From Lunularia cruciata (taxonomy: Eukaryota > Streptophyta > Marchantiopsida > Lunulariales > Lunulariaceae), in the NCBI GenBank assembly GCA_948567375.1, contig OX419757.1:34286001-34350000 (forward strand): a DNA stretch of 64,000 nucleotides, in the 5' to 3' direction. This document shows, piece after piece, positions 22,330 through 34,834 of the stretch. Made by a program: the position numbers and the translations under genes. Under the pieces are notes generated by a model, which was not told the origin of the DNA, made no database searches, and saw only the letters and a list, made by a program, of their open reading frames with translations. Position 1 is the first letter of the stretch, and every line of letters starts with the position of its first letter.

Positions 22330-24250
22330 GGGTCTATACATACTTCACCAATGGTTTTGGGTTAGGTGGTTGCAGGTAATGATTTCCATTATGGCCCAAT
22401 CCTTTACAAGTTCCACACAATGAAACATACCCAACCTGATGCTTTGGATCAGGGCAGTTTGGAGACCAATGGCCCAAAGAGCCACAATTATAATAGGCAC
22501 CTGATGCAACATTCTGAGGCCTATTTCGGCCGCCCATTAGTGGTCTTTGTGGGGGAGCATTGTTGCTGTACTCCCTTGGTCCATACTTTAGACCTTGATA
22601 GATGTGCTTGCTTGAGGTTGCACATCTTGGGTTTGGTACACTACCTCTTCTTCCTCACTATGGTCCCACCTTGGAACCCAATCAATTTGTTGCACTGGAA
22701 ATGCATTGCGGGTCAAGCACTCCATATTTGCATGGCCTGATTTGCCACATATAGTGTACCATACATTTGGTCTGCCAAATGAAAGGGGCTTTCTTTGGTC
22801 CTTCACTCCAATCATCTAGATCTTAAAATCTGCAAACTCTTTAATAAGAGTCTCCAGCTTATTGTCAGCCTTATTTACACTCTTTGTTGGAGGTGTTACT
22901 GATTTCTTTCCTTTGTATTTTTCTTGGCTTTGATTCTTCTTTGGATTTTGAAGAAGAACTTGAAAATGTGGAGGATTCCTCCAAAGAAGGGAATGTATTG
23001 CAAGAAGCTCTTTGTTTGGGCTTCTTGCCTTTCTTCTCCCTATTTCTTTGGTTTTTGGAAGAATGAGAGTGGACCGTCTCATATTGGGCAACATGTTTGA
23101 GTACTTTGTCAAGGGAAGTTACATTCCTCTCTTTGGCAAAGATCCAAATCTTTAGTGACAAACCTCCAAGGAACTAGGTAATGGCTTGGGCATCAGAATA
23201 ACCCACCACACCCAATTGCTTTGGAATTTGGTTCAAAAGGGCCATGAACCACTCAGATTAGTTTCTCAACTTCTCCATCTTCCCTTTGTCCAAGTCATTG
23301 AGTGCCACAAAGACACTTGTATCATAATCAACTTCTTGGAATCGTTCCAAGAATCCATTTTGCAAGTTTGCCCAATCGGCTAGTATGAACACTTCTGGAT
23401 TACATGCAAATACCAACTCCAAGCTTTCTTTTGGAGTAGACTTGGGAAAATGCGCAGAAAATCCACAAAGTCATGTTCCTTATTGGCAAAAGAAATGACT
23501 TCAAATTCTTTGATGAATTTATCAAGATCTTCATCTTGTTCCGTCTCCTTATACTTCTGATAGGCGTGTCAAGTAATGGGTAACAAAGTCATTCACTGGC
23601 CCTATGGAATTACTACGGTAAGGTTGAACTTGATAGCCCCAAGGAACTAGCTGGTATCAACACCGTGTTGTCAACCCAGGGGTTCCAACTTGTCAAGTTC
23701 AAAGTTGGGTCTTTTTTGCCAAATTCTTCTTCTCTGGTTATATCAACTTCAACCCAAGCCAGATGAAGAGGTTCAACACCTTTTGAGTGCTCTTCAAGAT
23801 TCTGTCAAGCCAATCAAGGAATTGTTTGTAAGAGGTGTTGACATTTCCTTCCATTAAGACTCATGCTATCTTCTCACAAATAAATTATTTTATAAATTCA
23901 ATTCCCTTGATAACTTTAGAGGAAGTCGGTGTACTTGGTTGCAATGAATATGTTTGTCTATTGGAGTCTTTTCTTAGGATTAATAGATGTAAATTAATTT
24001 TGCCACCCAACTTCATGTTTCTTTTTTTTGAGTTATTGCAAGGCTTCTTGAACATCATAAAGAAGATGTATATCTAACGCCTCCTTTTTTAGATGCTTCA
24101 ATTGTGGTTGGGCTCTTTTGGCATTCTTTTTCTTCATGTAACAATGTTTGTTTACAAGCTCTCTCCTCCCGTTGTTCTTTTGAAGCAGACATTCATATTG
24201 ATTGCAACCTCAATGTGAGATTTGGCTTTGTATTCTTCTACTTCCAAGAT
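22330..24250 (-). pseudogene. GL-1 gag with three knuckle-like motifs
   Basis: Fragments on the minus strand: a capsid-like part (about 22871-23600; SLDKVLKHVAQYETVHS), a Lys/Ser-rich linker, then three knuckle-like motifs: WYTICGKSGHANMEC near 22718-22760, YYNCGSLGHWSPNC and CGTCKGLGHNGNH in 22334-22537. The first and second have lost one Cys each. Stops and shifts break it throughout. The part from about 23600 to 24250 is the gag N-terminus and leader; I see only short ORFs there. Confidence 0.7.
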
Positions 24251-24257
24251 TTGTAAC

Positions 24258-24278
24258 CTTGGTAATGGAACCAAAAAT
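24258..24278 (-). other. GL-1 primer binding site, decayed Athila-type
   Basis: Two bases after the 5' LTR end the minus strand reads TTTTTGGTTCCATTACCAAGG. Athila-type elements usually have TTTTTGGCGCCGTTGCCGGGG here. Most differences are C-to-T or G-to-A, as expected if a CG-rich site was methylated and decayed. This supports both the LTR boundary and the family. Confidence 0.6.
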
Positions 24279-24280
24279 CA

Positions 24281-27091
24281 TGTGACAACCCAACAAGAAT
24301 CACTTTTGCAATAATCAATAAGTAAAATTTTATTCACACAAAGATACAAGTAAAAAATAGTCAAATACAAAGTAACTTGTATCAATGTTTTTTTTCTTGG
24401 TTGTGGCTTTAATCTCTCAAGTAGAAACTTTACCCTGAAGAGAGTAACAAGCATTGGCTTGCAGTCTTGTCACAAACTAATATTCCATAATCACCAATTC
24501 CATCAAATTCTGTCCAAAAAAATCTTGATTGTGAGGATTCATATTCTCCTAAAGATGGCTACTTCACTATAAATTGACTTCATCTTAGAATTGCATTCCA
24601 CCCCTCCACTAAAGGCACAACTTCCTCAATTGAAATTGCTTCACATCAAACTCACATCGCACTCACAAATGCCAAATACTACCAACACTACAATTCTTCT
24701 CAAATCTGTCAAGGCATTGCTTTGATTGCACTTCACTCAAGATCAAACACACAAAATGAAGATCAAGGCTACAGAATCCAACATCCAACAAGCACACTAA
24801 CTTGCACTTCAAAATTCTCCACTCAAAAACACAAGCATAAACTTAATACTAGAAATTAAGCTCAAGTGAAAAGCACTAAACTCAGCACTTCACTTTATCT
24901 ATATTTAGAAATTATGAATATTGAACAACAGAACATTGCCAATAACTCCTTTAAATAGGCTAAGCACTTTGATATTTATCGAACTAAAATACCATTCCTT
25001 AACACTCTCAAGATCCAAAATGGCAACCCACTCTTCATATCTATTGATTCAAATCTCAAATTGGTTATGAATCCAATCCAATGTCTACTTCTACTTCATA
25101 TTCTTACTCCAAGGTCACTTCCTTCTGGTTAAGTACTTCAGCTTCTTGCTCCAAACATACTTGCATTGTATCTTCTATTGAGTTCTACCTAATCTCTAAC
25201 TCACTACAAAGATTATCTAAATTTGCTTGCACTAAATCTAACCTAATGGAAATGTTATCTTCTATCTCCAACATTTTCTCATCTATTTGAGTTTTAAGAC
25301 TGATCAGTAATTTATTCATGTTAGTATCCTTCAACTGCCTTGTTCTCATTTCTTCCACCTGAAGTTTTAACTCGTGCAATCTTGTCTCATCTAAACGTAC
25401 TTTGGTTTTGGTGTTGAGTATTGCCTTGGCTCCCATGACTGCTATCCCGAAAGATTCTAACTGCTTCCTCTCTTGACGCTCTTTTTGCAATTCTACTTCA
25501 TACTCCACCGTATAACTCCTTTGCATATTGTTCAATCTTCACCTCTATTACTCTTATCAAATCATTCAAGCGTGCTTCCTCCTTAGAGTATTTGGTTAAT
25601 TCAGGTTGCCATGTTGTGTCATATCCTCTACCTTTTGTCTAAACGCATCAAGCTCCTCCACCTTAGCTTCAACTAACTCTCTTCCTTCATCTTGCACTAG
25701 TTTTACTTTGGCTTGTAACTTTTCTACCCAAAGTCTCTTGTGCGTTACTCCCTTCACTTTCAGTGCCAACTCTCTTCCTTGCTTCTCAAATTTTGCCTGC
25801 AAATTCTTGTTCATTTTCTTCTTCAATACGGCATCAACGCACAATATCTCCAGTTCATCTTCTCCTCTAGTCAGATGCTTCTTTAACTCTACGTTCTCCT
25901 CTTCCATTATCTTCCACGCCTACAAGACATTCTTCACATTGGGTTGTGTGCATTGTATCTCTTTCTTCATTCTCTCCAGCTGCCCCAACAATGGACACAT
26001 GACATCTTGGATATAATTTGGCTTCTCAACATACTTGAGTCAACATCACCTTCAAATTCTATACATCCGTGTTCATCACCTTCACCATTTGCAAGTCTTC
26101 ACCTCTTGCATCTTCTCTTGTAGGTACACCAACAAGGGACACACCACACTTGACAAGTAGTTGACTGCTTGGAATGTATTTTCCTCTTGTTCACCTTTCC
26201 CTTTGGACACAACTGTCTACATCTTTGGCTAAAGTCATGATTGCCTAACTCATGTTTGGAGTCCTTCAAAACTAACTTCTTCTTGTTCACTCGCCCCTAG
26301 TTGACTCAACCTTTGACTCCAATGTGAGTAAGTTCCCCACTAGAACAACATCCTTAGCTCTTCATCCCGCTCTTCCTTGATGTCTTTGTCTAGTAAGTCC
26401 ATGCAGTAGACTTCAACACCTTCCATATGCTTAATCTCTTCATGGAATTCTAGCATTATCACCTTCCAAGATATCTTGTTGCACTTTGGGTTTGCCTTTG
26501 CTACTTGTGCTTGAGTCCTAACTCTTTAGTGTTAGCTCTTCCTCATCCTCTAACTCTAAGTTTGATTGGCTTAGATTAGGTTGAGTCTTCTTATTGATTC
26601 CACCACTGCCATGGCTTAGTCCTTCTCTTGGTTGGAGATACAACATCCTTGGGTTTGAAAATTTTCTTCATCTTTAGGACCACAATTTATATTGCTTTCT
26701 CTCATCTTGTTTTGGAGAAGTGCTAACTATTCTCCCACATTTCTTCCATGTATTGCATTTCCTTGAGATCAATGACATATCTTAAGTTGGGATAGAAATG
26801 TGACACCATGTTCTACCTTTCTTTGGTTGTAAGCAAGTTCAACCCAAGATAGAAATGAGCTATGAATGGTGCACAAAGTAATGTGGTAGTAGGTCCATCC
26901 TCCACTCTAACACCATTTGCTTTATCTAATGTTAAAAACAACCCACCCAATTGACACTCACACCTACAAACATCATATCGAAGAAGACAACCTATTGCTT
27001 TATAATGTAGGTGGTTTGCTCTAGTTTCAACATTGCCATTATAGCTCAAATGATACTTTGACTTATAGGATTCACATAGATATCTACCTTG
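24281..27091 (-). repeat. GL-1 5' giant LTR (part before the CV-2 insertion)
   Basis: The LTR ends (sense) at 24281 with GTTGTCACA, against the primer site. It holds the non-coding end (24281-25070, with TTTAAATAGG at about 24950) and the C-terminal and middle part of the coiled-coil ORF. CV-2 enters at 27092; the first roughly 0.7-1 kb of the LTR must lie beyond the window. It is the only GL LTR here attached to a primer site. Confidence 0.8.
25072..27091 (-). pseudogene. Coiled-coil LTR ORF of the GL-1 5' LTR
   Basis: Pieces 25185-25535 (ETRLHELKLQVEEMRTRQLK), 25596-25907 (long charged coiled coil) and the 3' part of 26813-27091 (TTTLLCAPFIAHFYLGLNLL, matching the N-terminal domain of other copies) show the same domain order. 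It is truncated by CV-2 on its N-terminal side. This copy proves that the ORF sits in the LTR of a structured element, not only in solo copies. Confidence 0.72.
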
Positions 27092-27687
27092 TGTAATACT
27101 CCAAGGGTAAGAGAACTCTCCAAGAGAGATACAAGAGAGAACACCAATTTCACACTCAATACTTTGATGCTCCAAAGGAGCACCTTCTCTCTATTATATA
27201 GCCAAGAGGATCCCCTCAAAGGAAGCTCTACCCTTGGATTAGATACATGGATTGGTGACTTGTCAACAAGCTCCATCCTTAGATTACTTTTTTGGATGGG
27301 TGACATGTCAATCCTTGTCCAATCTAGTTGGTTAAATGGGTTTGACCAAAGAGAAGCTTTAGAAAATCTTCTTATAAGGAGCTAGAATCACATGGATGAG
27401 GTACCATTGGAAAGCTCTTGATGAGATGAATCATAAGGGGGAGAAGGCAAGCCTTTTTCTCTTTAGGGAAGGACATCTTTTCTTTTTTGAGGCCTAATTC
27501 ATCCGTTTAGGCCTCCAAAATTGGCTCTAAAGTTTTTAGGCTATTTTTGGCTTCTGCCCTATTAGTAGAAATATTATTTTTGGGACACCTCTATTTGATC
27601 TTCTTAGCCCCATTGTACAAAACATCATTCTAGATGTTACCAAGCCAATTTCACCTCTAGATAATATGTCAAGGTACTTGTATTATA
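27092..27687 (-). repeat. CV-2 3' LTR, single U3 unit
   Basis: 596 bp, same ends and TATA-like box as the CV-1 LTRs but only one of the two 156-bp U3 units (one AACATC-N6-GATGTT dyad), which explains the shorter length. It is followed at 27688-27702 by the purine tract (minus strand AAAAGGGAGGAGGTC). Confidence 0.88.
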
Positions 27688-27702
27688 GACCTCCTCCCTT
27701 TT

Positions 27703-30700
27703 AAGACGCAACGTCCTTGTTGCAAATTTGTTGCTCAAAAGATTGAACCAACACTACTGCATTGGTCAGGTTGGCTGTTGGCTCCTATGTTGCCTTATAT
27801 AGTGGCTATTCTTTCCAATGGACCAGATTTTCCACACGCGGATGGCAAGTACCACAGATGCATTTATGGAGAATGTGTTTGACCTAATACTCCTCTACCT
27901 CATCAACAAGTGTTGGACAAGGTCGACTTTCTTGGATGGAAGAGAAGTGGGGCAGTCAAGGAGCATATCGGCATAATAAGGAAACATGAAATAACAAGTG
28001 GATCTTCATATGTGACGGTAGCTTGAGGTGAGAGATCACATCACTGTTATGATGAAAGATGGAGAAAGGTCCAATAAAACAAGGTATGAGCTTATGAGGA
28101 CCAACTAACTTGAGGTTGATGGTTGATAGCTAGACTTGATCTCCCACATTGAACTCCATGTGTGGGCAATGTGCATCTACACACTTCCTCTACCAATTTT
28201 GGGTGATTTGCAACTTGTGCTTAGCATTCTCTACTCCTTGTTGGATTCTAGAAACAAAAGTGTTGATAGTGTCAACCTTGGTAGCCACCGGATGAACCTT
28301 CATCAAGCTTGAAGGTGTGAAATGATTCTTTATACATGAGGAAGAATGGTGTGACTTGTGTGGATGCATTCACTGAATTTTTTTAAGCAGATTCCACTAA
28401 TGGAAGTAAGTTGTCCCAACTCTCTTGCTCATCCAAAGTAAAGCACCAAAGCATGTACTCAATAGTGCAATTTTCCCTCTCTGTTTGTCCGTTGGTTTGT
28501 GGATGGTAAGTTGTGAACATGGCCAATTTGGTTTTGAAGAACCTAAAGAGTGTTTTCCAAAACAAACTAGTAAATTGAGTGCCTTTATCTATGATGAGCA
28601 CTCGAGATAAGCCATGATGGGAAAAGATTACATCAAAGTATAATTGAGCAAGTTGTGGAGCAGTCACATCCTTGGTGGTAGAATGCACGTGAATCATTTT
28701 GTTGAGTTGGTCGACAAAGACTACAAATGAAGTCAAACCCAGAGGTGTTCTAGGGCAATTCACAAACAAGATCCATGCTTACTTGTTCCCAACATTGTGT
28801 AGGAGTGGGGAAAGGTTGGAGGAATCTTGTGGGAGCTTGATTAGAAGCCTTATTTTGTTGACAAAGTAGGCAACTCTGAATATATTCCATCACATTGTTA
28901 TTCATCTTGGGCCAATAGTAATGGTGTTTGACCGCATTCAAGATCTTGTCCACTCCAACGTGACCTATAATGGCAGAATCATGACATTCTATGAGGATGG
29001 TGGTTCTTAGATTCATGTCATTTGGGATCCATAATGTGCCATCATGGAAGGTGAGTCCTTGGGTGTTGGTGATGCCTTTGGATGATCGAGCACATACAAT
29101 TTGTGGATCAGTTTTTGTAGCAACAAAAATCCTAGGGCAGAATTCAAGGTTCATCATAACTTCCACCACCAAATTGTTTGCCATCGGCATTTGGATGAAT
29201 GCATTTGCAAGTTGCTTCTTGCCTTCCACATATTTAATTGTCATGTTGAATTGTTGTCTCTACTTTGCCCACCAAATCTATCGACAAGAAAGATCTTCCT
29301 ATGTCTTGAGGTAGACTAGAGGTTTTTGGTCCATCTCTACCACAAATGCCTTCTCACCCATATAAAGCTTCCAATGCTTGGTTGCAAGGATAATAGCCAG
29401 CTCTTCTCATTTGGTGTTGTGATAGTTGCATTTTGTTGATAACAACTTACAAGGGAAATATGCAATTGGGTGCCATCCATCCTGCCATTCTTGTTGTAAG
29501 ATTGCTCTTATTGCTACACTTGATGAGTCTATAGCCATCTTGATTGGACATTTTGGGTCATACTATTTCAAGATTGGTGCATGTAGTAATGTGTCTTTCA
29601 ACTCTTGAAAGGCCATTTCTTGTGCGGTTCTCCGTATCCACTTCTTCTCCTTGCCCAATAGTGTTGTTAAAGGCTGTGCAATCTTGGAGAAGTCCTTGAT
29701 AAATCAACAATAAAACCCCATCAATTCCAAGAAATTCTTGAGTTGAGTTTGATCTTTTAGAGCACACTATTTTTGAATGACCTCTATTTTATCTATTAAT
29801 ACTTGGATAACTTCTGCACTTTCTCTATGCCCTAAGAAGTCTACTTCAAATTTGCCAAACTCACACTTGAGATTTTGGCATACAATTGATTTTGTTGTAG
29901 AATCTGAATGACATCTTGCAAATGTTGCTTATGCTCTATCAATGTCCTACTATAGACTAAGATGTCATTAAGAAAAATGATAATAGATTTATCCAAGTAC
30001 GTACAAAATATATCATTCATCAAATTCATGATAGTGCTGGAGCATTGGTGTAATACCAAGAGCTGGCCATATGATCTAGATGTGAAATTTGGTTTGGTAA
30101 CATGTTATACATGATCGTCAAAATAGATCAAATAGAAGTATCACCAAAAGAGTACTTTTACTAATAGAGAACCTTAGAACCAATAGCTAGACATATGATT
30201 TAAAGGTGAGAATTGCTTTGGTAACATCTGGAAGGATGTTACACATGATGGACTAAACAGATCAAAAAGAGGTATCACCAAAAGGGTACTTCTACTAATA
30301 GAGTAGGAACCAAAATATACCTGAAATCTTTGAAGGCAATTTCGGAGGTCTAAACGGATGAATTAGGCCTCAAAAATATGCAGATCCCCCCACCCCCCCA
30401 AACAAATGAAAGGCTGGCCTTTCCTCCTCACTAGTTTGTCTCGTTGAGAGCTTTCCAATGGTACCTTACTCATGTGATTCTGAGACTCCTACAAGAAGAT
30501 TCCCTAAAAGATTCCCTCATGTCAAAGCTTGTTTGACCAACCAGATAGGATCTAGACCAACATGTCACCCATCCAAGTAATAAATCCAAGGGTGGAGCTT
30601 GTTGACATGTCACCTATTTGTGTGCCTAATCCTATGGTGGAGCTTCCTTGGAGGAGATCCTCTTTGTCTATATAATAAAGAGAAGGTGCTCCTTTGGAGT

Positions 30701-31910
30701 ATCGAATGTTGAGTGTGTAATCTGTATTTTATCTCTTCTCTTGTCCTTGGATTATTACAATTGATGAGGCCAAACAGCATCACCAAGTATCAAAGTGGCC
30801 ATACTTTGTTCAAAAGGCCATGTGTGTATGTTTTCTTCCACAATTTTAATTTGGTTGTAACCGTTCAACAAATCAAGTTTTGTAAAGTGCCTTGCCCCAT
30901 AGTGTTGATTAAACAAGTCATCCATGTGAGGAAATGGATATTTGTTCTTCACCATTTGTTGATTCAATCCCCAGTAGTTAATGCACATGCGTATTGTTCC
31001 GTCCTTCTTCATAAACAATAAAGGAGCCTCATATGGTGATATACTAGGTTGGATAAACTCCTTCTACAACACATCCTCAATTTGAGCCTTACATTCTTCC
31101 AACTCATGAGGAGATAGTCAATATGGGGCCTTACAAGGAGGTGTCTTTCTAGGAAGTATCTCAATTTTATGATCTACTCTCCTTTTTGGTGGTAAACTTG
31201 TGGGTAATTCATCCGGAAAGACATCTTGGAACTCATTGACCACATTTTTCAATTTGTCAAGAATTTTTCTATTATTTTGGGCACTTTGGAATTCTCTTAA
31301 TAAACCATGAAATATCTATTTGGGTTACCAATAGAAGTGGTCCTTATGACATATAGATGCAACTCTTGCATTTGTGATCGTCCTTTAACCCCAAAGATCT
31401 TCCATTGACTAGTTTTCACTACTTTCTTCCTCCAATCTACCATGTTGTAGTGCTTCATCCATGGCATACCTAAGATTGCATCATAACAAGCTATTTGTAT
31501 CACTCACCACTTGATTGCTTCTTGCTACCCTCCTATAGAGAGTATTACCTTTCTAGGTAATGACTCAATTCTCTTTGTCTGACCATTAGATAATTCTACT
31601 TCATCCTTCTAATCCTTCTCTAGTGCCATCTCCAACCTAAGTGAGACAAGAAATTCTCTATTACCCTAGGGTCTATCAACACTCTCACCAGATTTCCTTC
31701 TAGCACTCTATTTACAACAATTAGTTGTACATTTATCTTCCTCCATCTTTGCTCACTTGTCCTCTTCCTTCCTCCACTTTTACTCTTCTTCACCGAGCCA
31801 GCAAGGCTACAAGGTACATTTATTGGCAATCTTCATTTTCCAATGTGGTTTCCATATCCTCCTCTTGAATTTGTCTCTCCATGTGGTTCAAAGGTCACTT
31901 GTATGGAGGC
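27703..31910 (-). pseudogene. CV-2 pol (integrase, RNase H, RT, protease), heavily decayed
   Basis: Minus-strand fragments in the same order as CV-1: chromodomain and integrase C-terminal area (27703-28380, no ORF left), integrase core (28383-28769, IIDKGTQF, DGQTERE-like NGQTEREN), zinc arm with intact CLLCQ plus RNase H end (28750-29244), RNase H and connection (29558-29767), RT with FLND in place of FLDD (29841-30048), RT N-terminal palm (30765-31018, INYWGLNQQMVKNKYPFPHM), protease tail (31297-31503) and protease (31620-31829, VRVLIDPRVIENFLS). A solo LTR at 30049-30759 splits RT. Stops and a changed catalytic Asp show it is dead. Confidence 0.85.
30049..30759 (+). repeat. Solo CV LTR, inserted antisense in CV-2 RT
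   Basis: 711 bp, TGTAATACC...ATTATTACA, plus orientation, opposite to CV-2. Flanks ATTGG (30044-30048) and ATTGA (30760-30764) are a 5-bp duplication with one change. It has both U3 units. No internal sequence is attached, so it is a solo LTR of the same family that struck the RT gene of a relative. Confidence 0.9.
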
Positions 31911-32361
31911 TATCACCTATTTGTAGTGTCACATCTAGATTGCTTGGACACTGGAGTTGGAGTGATAGTACTTAGAGCTATTTCAGCAGTTTCTCAAAGA
32001 CTACTTTCCAACGGTCAGATTTTGTGTTTGGAGTATTGACTTTACGATGGGGCCCACTATCACTTTGCACCGTTTGCACCATCGAGTGTGCCATTAGCGT
32101 GACTGTTAGGGTTTCAGACTTAGCTCAAGTCCAAGAATATACTTTTGAAGTGCAGCTCGAGAGAGCTCACTTCTCTGATGTTGAGCCTTTGAGTTCCTAG
32201 CTATGGTGGACAAAGATCGACAAGCGTCACTTGGATTCTCTTAGCTAGAGTGGATGTGGCTTGATTGTAATCAGTGCCTAATTGTTGACAATTTATAGAG
32301 GGGCAGATCAAGACCTGATCTGAGTTGAGTTGATTTGAGAGTTGTAAGCAATCTGATTACA
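31911..32361 (+). repeat. MT-1 5' terminal repeat A
   Basis: 451 bp beginning TATCACCTATTTG and ending CTGATTACA; homologous to 45702-46147 and 35932-36380 of MT-2. It has a TATA-like TTTATAGAG near 32297 about 60 bp before its end, so transcription would start near the A end. It lies directly against CV-2 gag with no B repeat on either side. Confidence 0.82.
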
Positions 32362-33643
32362 ATAAAGAAGTAAAGTCAGGGGAAAATCGGGTGCATGAAC
32401 TTTGAGTGTTGTTGGTATCTCAAAGCTTGGTGGATCATTGGTAGCTTGATTGAACTTTAGTTTTCCCTGGTGTGCAAAAGCTCATTGCTTGATGCAGATT
32501 TGGCAATAAAGCGGACAGTGTGCAGAAGCGCTGGCCAATTTTTCAGCTAAGAAGAAGCAATTTTTGAGCAATGGTTGTGATTTTGAGCTCAAGAGGTGAA
32601 GGTAGGACTAATTTGTTGCAAGTTGAGCTCAGAAAGAAAAATTGAAAATGGAATTGGGAAGCTTTTCTTGTGAATTTGTGATTTGGAAGAAACCCATGTT
32701 TCTAATTTTGCTTGAGTGAAGAGTTAAGGGAGTATTTGGTAGTCAGCCAAATTTAGGGTTTATGTCAAATTTTGGCCAAATTTGGAGGAGTTTTGCCAAC
32801 TTGGAAGAGGTTTGAAGTGGCAAGAGGAAAGACCTCATTTGGCATTTAGAGGCTTTGAGGCATAGGGCTATGGGCTATGAAAGGCTACGAAGGGCCAACA
32901 AGCCAACTTGTTGGCGTGAGGCTAGCTAGTTTAGAGTAGATCTTGGTCATTGGTTGGCAAAATCTGCCCATCCTGCTAGATTGTGCGCAACAGGGTTTGA
33001 TCCCTAGATCTCTTGTTCCTAGACTAGTGCCCTAGCCAACTGGTCCACCCTCACTTGTTGTCCTAGTGACTATACCATTTCTATCTATACACTTGTAGCT
33101 TTGGCTAGGAGAGTTAGTTTGATCCCATTCTTGGTGATCCTAGTAGCTTAGGACTTAGATATAAACTTCTCTTATAACAAATACCAAATGGTGGCAGAGT
33201 AAGTCCCGTGTTGTTATGAGATGGAGGGTTTTTGTTTAGATTTCTTATGATTGGACCCCTTCTATTCTCTGCTTCTTGTTTGTGCATCACGTTTGTGTGA
33301 GGTGCCCTGAATTTTGAGCGTTGGTGCTCTAGCCTCACTTGCTAGTGAGGCTAGAGTGATGACCAATCAGACTACCTTTGTTTCTCTCCGGTGAGGCAGG
33401 AAGTGATGACCTACAGATCATGAGAGTGCGTGTTGTGATGGCAAGTTACATGTTGCCCTTTCTCCTAGTGTAGTTATCTTTGTTAGAGTTACATTCGTGG
33501 GTGGTGTTCTGTGGGTATTGACACTTGGTGGTGCTTAGTTGGTGTTGGCACTTGGTAGGGTACTTATGGTTGCAACTTGTGGTTGCAACTTGTGGTTGCA
33601 GTTTGTGGTTTCAATTTGCGGTTGCAGTTGTGGTTACTTTGTC
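32362..33643 (+). other. MT-1 leader (non-coding)
   Basis: No convincing ORF. Near 32410 the sequence TTGGTATCTCAAAGC loosely resembles an initiator-Met primer site but is about 45 bp from the A repeat. At about 32985-33050 lies a tRNA-like segment in antisense. At about 33565-33632 a G/T-rich unit of about 15 bp (GTGGTTGCAACTT) is repeated about five times before the gag start. The same leader, apart from the 15-bp array being more decayed, is present in MT-2 (39682-40392 and 45055-45701). Confidence 0.6.
32985..33050 (-). repeat. tRNA-like (SINE-head-like) segment in the MT-1 leader
   Basis: On the minus strand this reads like the left part of a tRNA: an A-box-like GACCAGTTGGCTAGGGCA, then about 25 bases, then a B-box-like GGGATCAAACCC. 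The MT-2 leader has the same segment at 39760-39825, so it belongs to the element. No acceptor stem pairs convincingly, so it is not a tRNA gene. A captured tRNA or SINE head is the best guess. Confidence 0.4.
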
Positions 33644-34424
33644 ATGACGGAGTTTGTTGGGGATTCTAGACAAGTTAGCCCTGCAGTACATAGTGGGTTT
33701 ACTCGGAGTGGCACTTGGTATCAACCTATATCTTAGGTCTTAGTGAGGGAGGAGATTGACTCTAAGTTAGAGTTTGACACAAGAGCTGATCCAGTTGAGA
33801 GTGCACTTGGTGTGTCCGCACTGTTGTTGTGGGATATGGACAAGATTTATGGGGCCTCCAAAGGCCCTAGGTATTACTCTGGTACAATGGATACCATTGA
33901 GTTGGATGACTTCATCCAGGAGTTTGATGATTGGTATGATCTGCAGTAGATGCGGAACCCGACTTTGTTTACGCCCTTCATGGCATGGAAAGGGTTGTTT
34001 GAGCATCTGGAGGGTCCGCCAATGGATGACTACCATGAGTTCAGGAGAGCTCATTTGGAGAAGATTGAGTTATGGAGAGAGTATTGGTCTCCAAACTATG
34101 TCTCTATCACTTCAAGTTTGGTGGCAAGGAGTAGATTGGCTATACCTACAAGTTTTAGCTCGAGTAGTGTTGGTGGAGCTAGTGGAGGTGCACTAGTTGG
34201 AGGTAGTGCTACTACGAGTGGAGGTACCACTGCAGGAGATGGTGTGGTATCGGGGTTTAACCCCATGGTGGAGTTCTTTCTATGTTTGAGGCAAAACTAC
34301 CAAGGAGTGCGGACTGATAAGTTGAGGAGCTTGTAGGAGTTCCAACAGAAGGATGGAGAGAGCTTACAAAAAGGCATTCACTCGCATGAGGCGGCTGATC
34401 AATTTCACTCAGGGAGTTATTGAG
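33644..34424 (+). pseudogene. MT-1 gag, 5' part
   Basis: The likely start is the ATG at 33644 (MTEFVGDSRQVSPAV), in frame with the longer stretch at 33743. Next come a capsid-like region (LDDFIQEFDDWYDLQ, LFTPFMAWKGLFEHLEGPP, DYHEFRRAHLEKIELWREYW) and a Ser/Gly linker. An in-frame TAG at 33947-33949 is also present at the same codon in MT-2. The gene is cut at 34424 by sLTR-d and resumes at 48532. Confidence 0.8.
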
Positions 34425-34834
34425 TGTGGTACTCACATTTTTGTTTTTTTACTTCCAAAGAAGAAGTGTACAAAAGAAGTTGAATTGCGCATGTATGGCA
34501 GAAGAAGGCAAAGAAAAGTATCCTCAAGGTGTAACCTGAGGTAAAGTGACTTTGTGTTAGAAGGCAAGGTACTCGGAATTGCCCTATCAGCATGCAACCC
34601 AAAGTAAGGAGACTTTGTCTTAGAGGCACTCAACCCAAGGCGAGGACACTGTAATAACTTTCCTTTGGAGCAAGACATTCAAGAAGGTACCATTCACAAA
34701 AATGGCGGTCATACATGTGAGGGACAATTGATAGTGATAAGATCATGCAAGAGGTGTGATTTCTTGGTAGAAACTTGATGTGAAGAAAGACGGAGGAGGT
34801 GCACCACTATAAAATTTGGGCTAAAGACAAAGCG

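Larger units (their letters stand above)
18372..24280 (-). mobile_element. GL-1 internal region: Athila/Tat-like Ty3/gypsy element
   Basis: A 5.9-kb internal region on the minus strand between two GL LTRs of the same orientation. The order from 5' to 3' is primer site, gag with zinc knuckles, protease, RT, RNase H, integrase and purine tract. The RT signature MPFGLCN...ATFQRMM...FIDDFCVFG is typical of the Athila/Tat/Ogre branch. All ORFs are short and broken. With 3.8-kb LTRs the intact element would be about 13.5 kb. No envelope-like third ORF was recognised. Confidence 0.85.

Noticed and set aside
32985-33050. A functional tRNA gene
   Set aside because: Only A- and B-box-like motifs; no acceptor stem or full cloverleaf.
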